Source of the DNA: an uncultured Clostridia bacterium | GTDB lineage: Bacteria > Bacillota > Clostridia > Oscillospirales > Oscillospiraceae | DNA length: 7,228 bases | Direction: 5' to 3' | Assembly (NCBI GenBank): GCA_946187475.1 | Contig: CAMHRJ010000109.1 | Location: 1-7,228 of the forward strand | In this document: piece by piece, positions 6,976 through 7,228 of the stretch | How the letters are laid out: the number at the start of each line of letters is the position of its first letter | Position numbering within the stretch: position 1 is the first letter of the stretch | The notes under the pieces: generated by a model | What the model was told of the DNA's origin: nothing | The model's database searches: none | The model's input: the letters and a program-made list of their open reading frames with translations, nothing else | Made by a program: the position numbers and the translations under genes

Positions 6976-7228
6976 TTGCGGGTGAAGGCAAGCTGGGCCA
7001 GACCCAGTCCCGCCACGAGGATGAAGAAGATCACGGCCTTGGCCTGGGCTACGCCCTTGGAGGCCGCGTTGGTGCTGTAGAAGGTATTATAAATGTTCAG
7101 CGCCAGCATCTCCGTGGTCTTGATGGTGGAGCCGTCCGGCTGGATGATGAAGGGCTGGCCGCCGGTGAGGGCCAGGTTCTGGTCGAAGAGCTTGAAGCCG
7201 TTGGTCAGGCTCAGGAAGGTGCAGATGG
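6957..7228 (-). CDS. Carbohydrate ABC transporter permease, MalF type (C-terminal part only)
   Basis: The last 89 codons plus stop of a gene whose 5' part lies beyond base 7228; in-frame reading starts after two bases at the edge. The visible protein contains NGFKLFDQNLALTGG (residues 9-23 of the fragment), a TEMLALNIYNTFY stretch, then QAKAVIFFILVAGLGLAQLA as the last transmembrane helix and a short basic, polar tail ending RKKEVQQ. This is the characteristic C-terminus of CUT1 MalF/UgpA-type sugar permeases, including the QAKA motif before the final helix. The EAA loop lies upstream of the visible part. It is the channel partner of the next gene, to which it is joined by a one-base overlap. 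Substrate-binding protein and promoter of the operon are expected further upstream, outside the window. Confidence 0.92.
   Translation of the reverse strand, partial: ICTFLSLTNGFKLFDQNLALTGGQPFIIQPDGSTIKTTEMLALNIYNTFYSTNAASKGVAQAKAVIFFILVAGLGLAQLAFTRKKEVQQ

Noticed and set aside
1..7228. Search for CRISPR arrays, tRNA or rRNA genes, insertion sequences, phage or defence genes, and riboswitches.
   Set aside because: None seen: no spaced direct repeats, no cloverleaf-like or rRNA-like segment, no transposase or terminal inverted repeats, and the single 180-nt intergenic region is accounted for by a terminator and a promoter.

Overview
The window is GC-rich (by eye about 60% or more), densely packed coding DNA. 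All five genes lie on the minus strand, so transcription runs from high to low coordinates. The proteins read as Firmicutes. The SMC, the compact 496-residue MalQ and the CUT1 sugar permeases, together with strong GGAGG-type ribosome binding sites and the high GC, fit a Clostridia lineage such as an Oscillospiraceae-like gut bacterium. That placement is inference; no marker here fixes the genus.

Layout in the order of transcription. (1) 7228-6957: the 3' end of a MalF-type sugar ABC permease gene, with its 5' part outside the window. (2) 6957-6103: a complete MalG-type permease gene whose ATG overlaps the malF-like stop by one base (TAATG). (3) 6094-4604: malQ, 4-alpha-glucanotransferase, starting 8 nt after the malG-like stop, with its best ribosome binding site inside the last malG-like codons. 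(4) 4578-3382: a stand-alone fold-type I PLP aminotransferase, 25 nt after malQ. (5) 3381-3202: the only sizeable intergenic stretch. It is AT-richer than its surroundings and holds a strong intrinsic terminator followed by a promoter for the next gene. (6) 3201-1: smc, starting at TTG. It is truncated by the window edge after 1067 residues, so the C-terminal signature motif and Walker B are not visible.

How they work together. The permeases and MalQ form the end of an alpha-glucan (maltodextrin-like) uptake and use operon: import of oligosaccharides through a two-permease channel, then intracellular disproportionation by amylomaltase. The aminotransferase appears to be the last gene of that transcript, with no clear metabolic link to it. 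The terminator ends the transcript, and smc begins a separate unit with its own sigma-A-type promoter (perfect TATAAT, 17-bp spacer). A 7+7 bp dyad with a 6-nt centre sits exactly over the -35 element.

I found no previously undescribed system. The points most worth a second look are the dyad over the smc promoter, the aminotransferase attached to the sugar operon, and the uncoupling of smc from the genes that often precede it. The long open frames on the plus strand opposite smc, malQ and the aminotransferase are codon-bias shadows.
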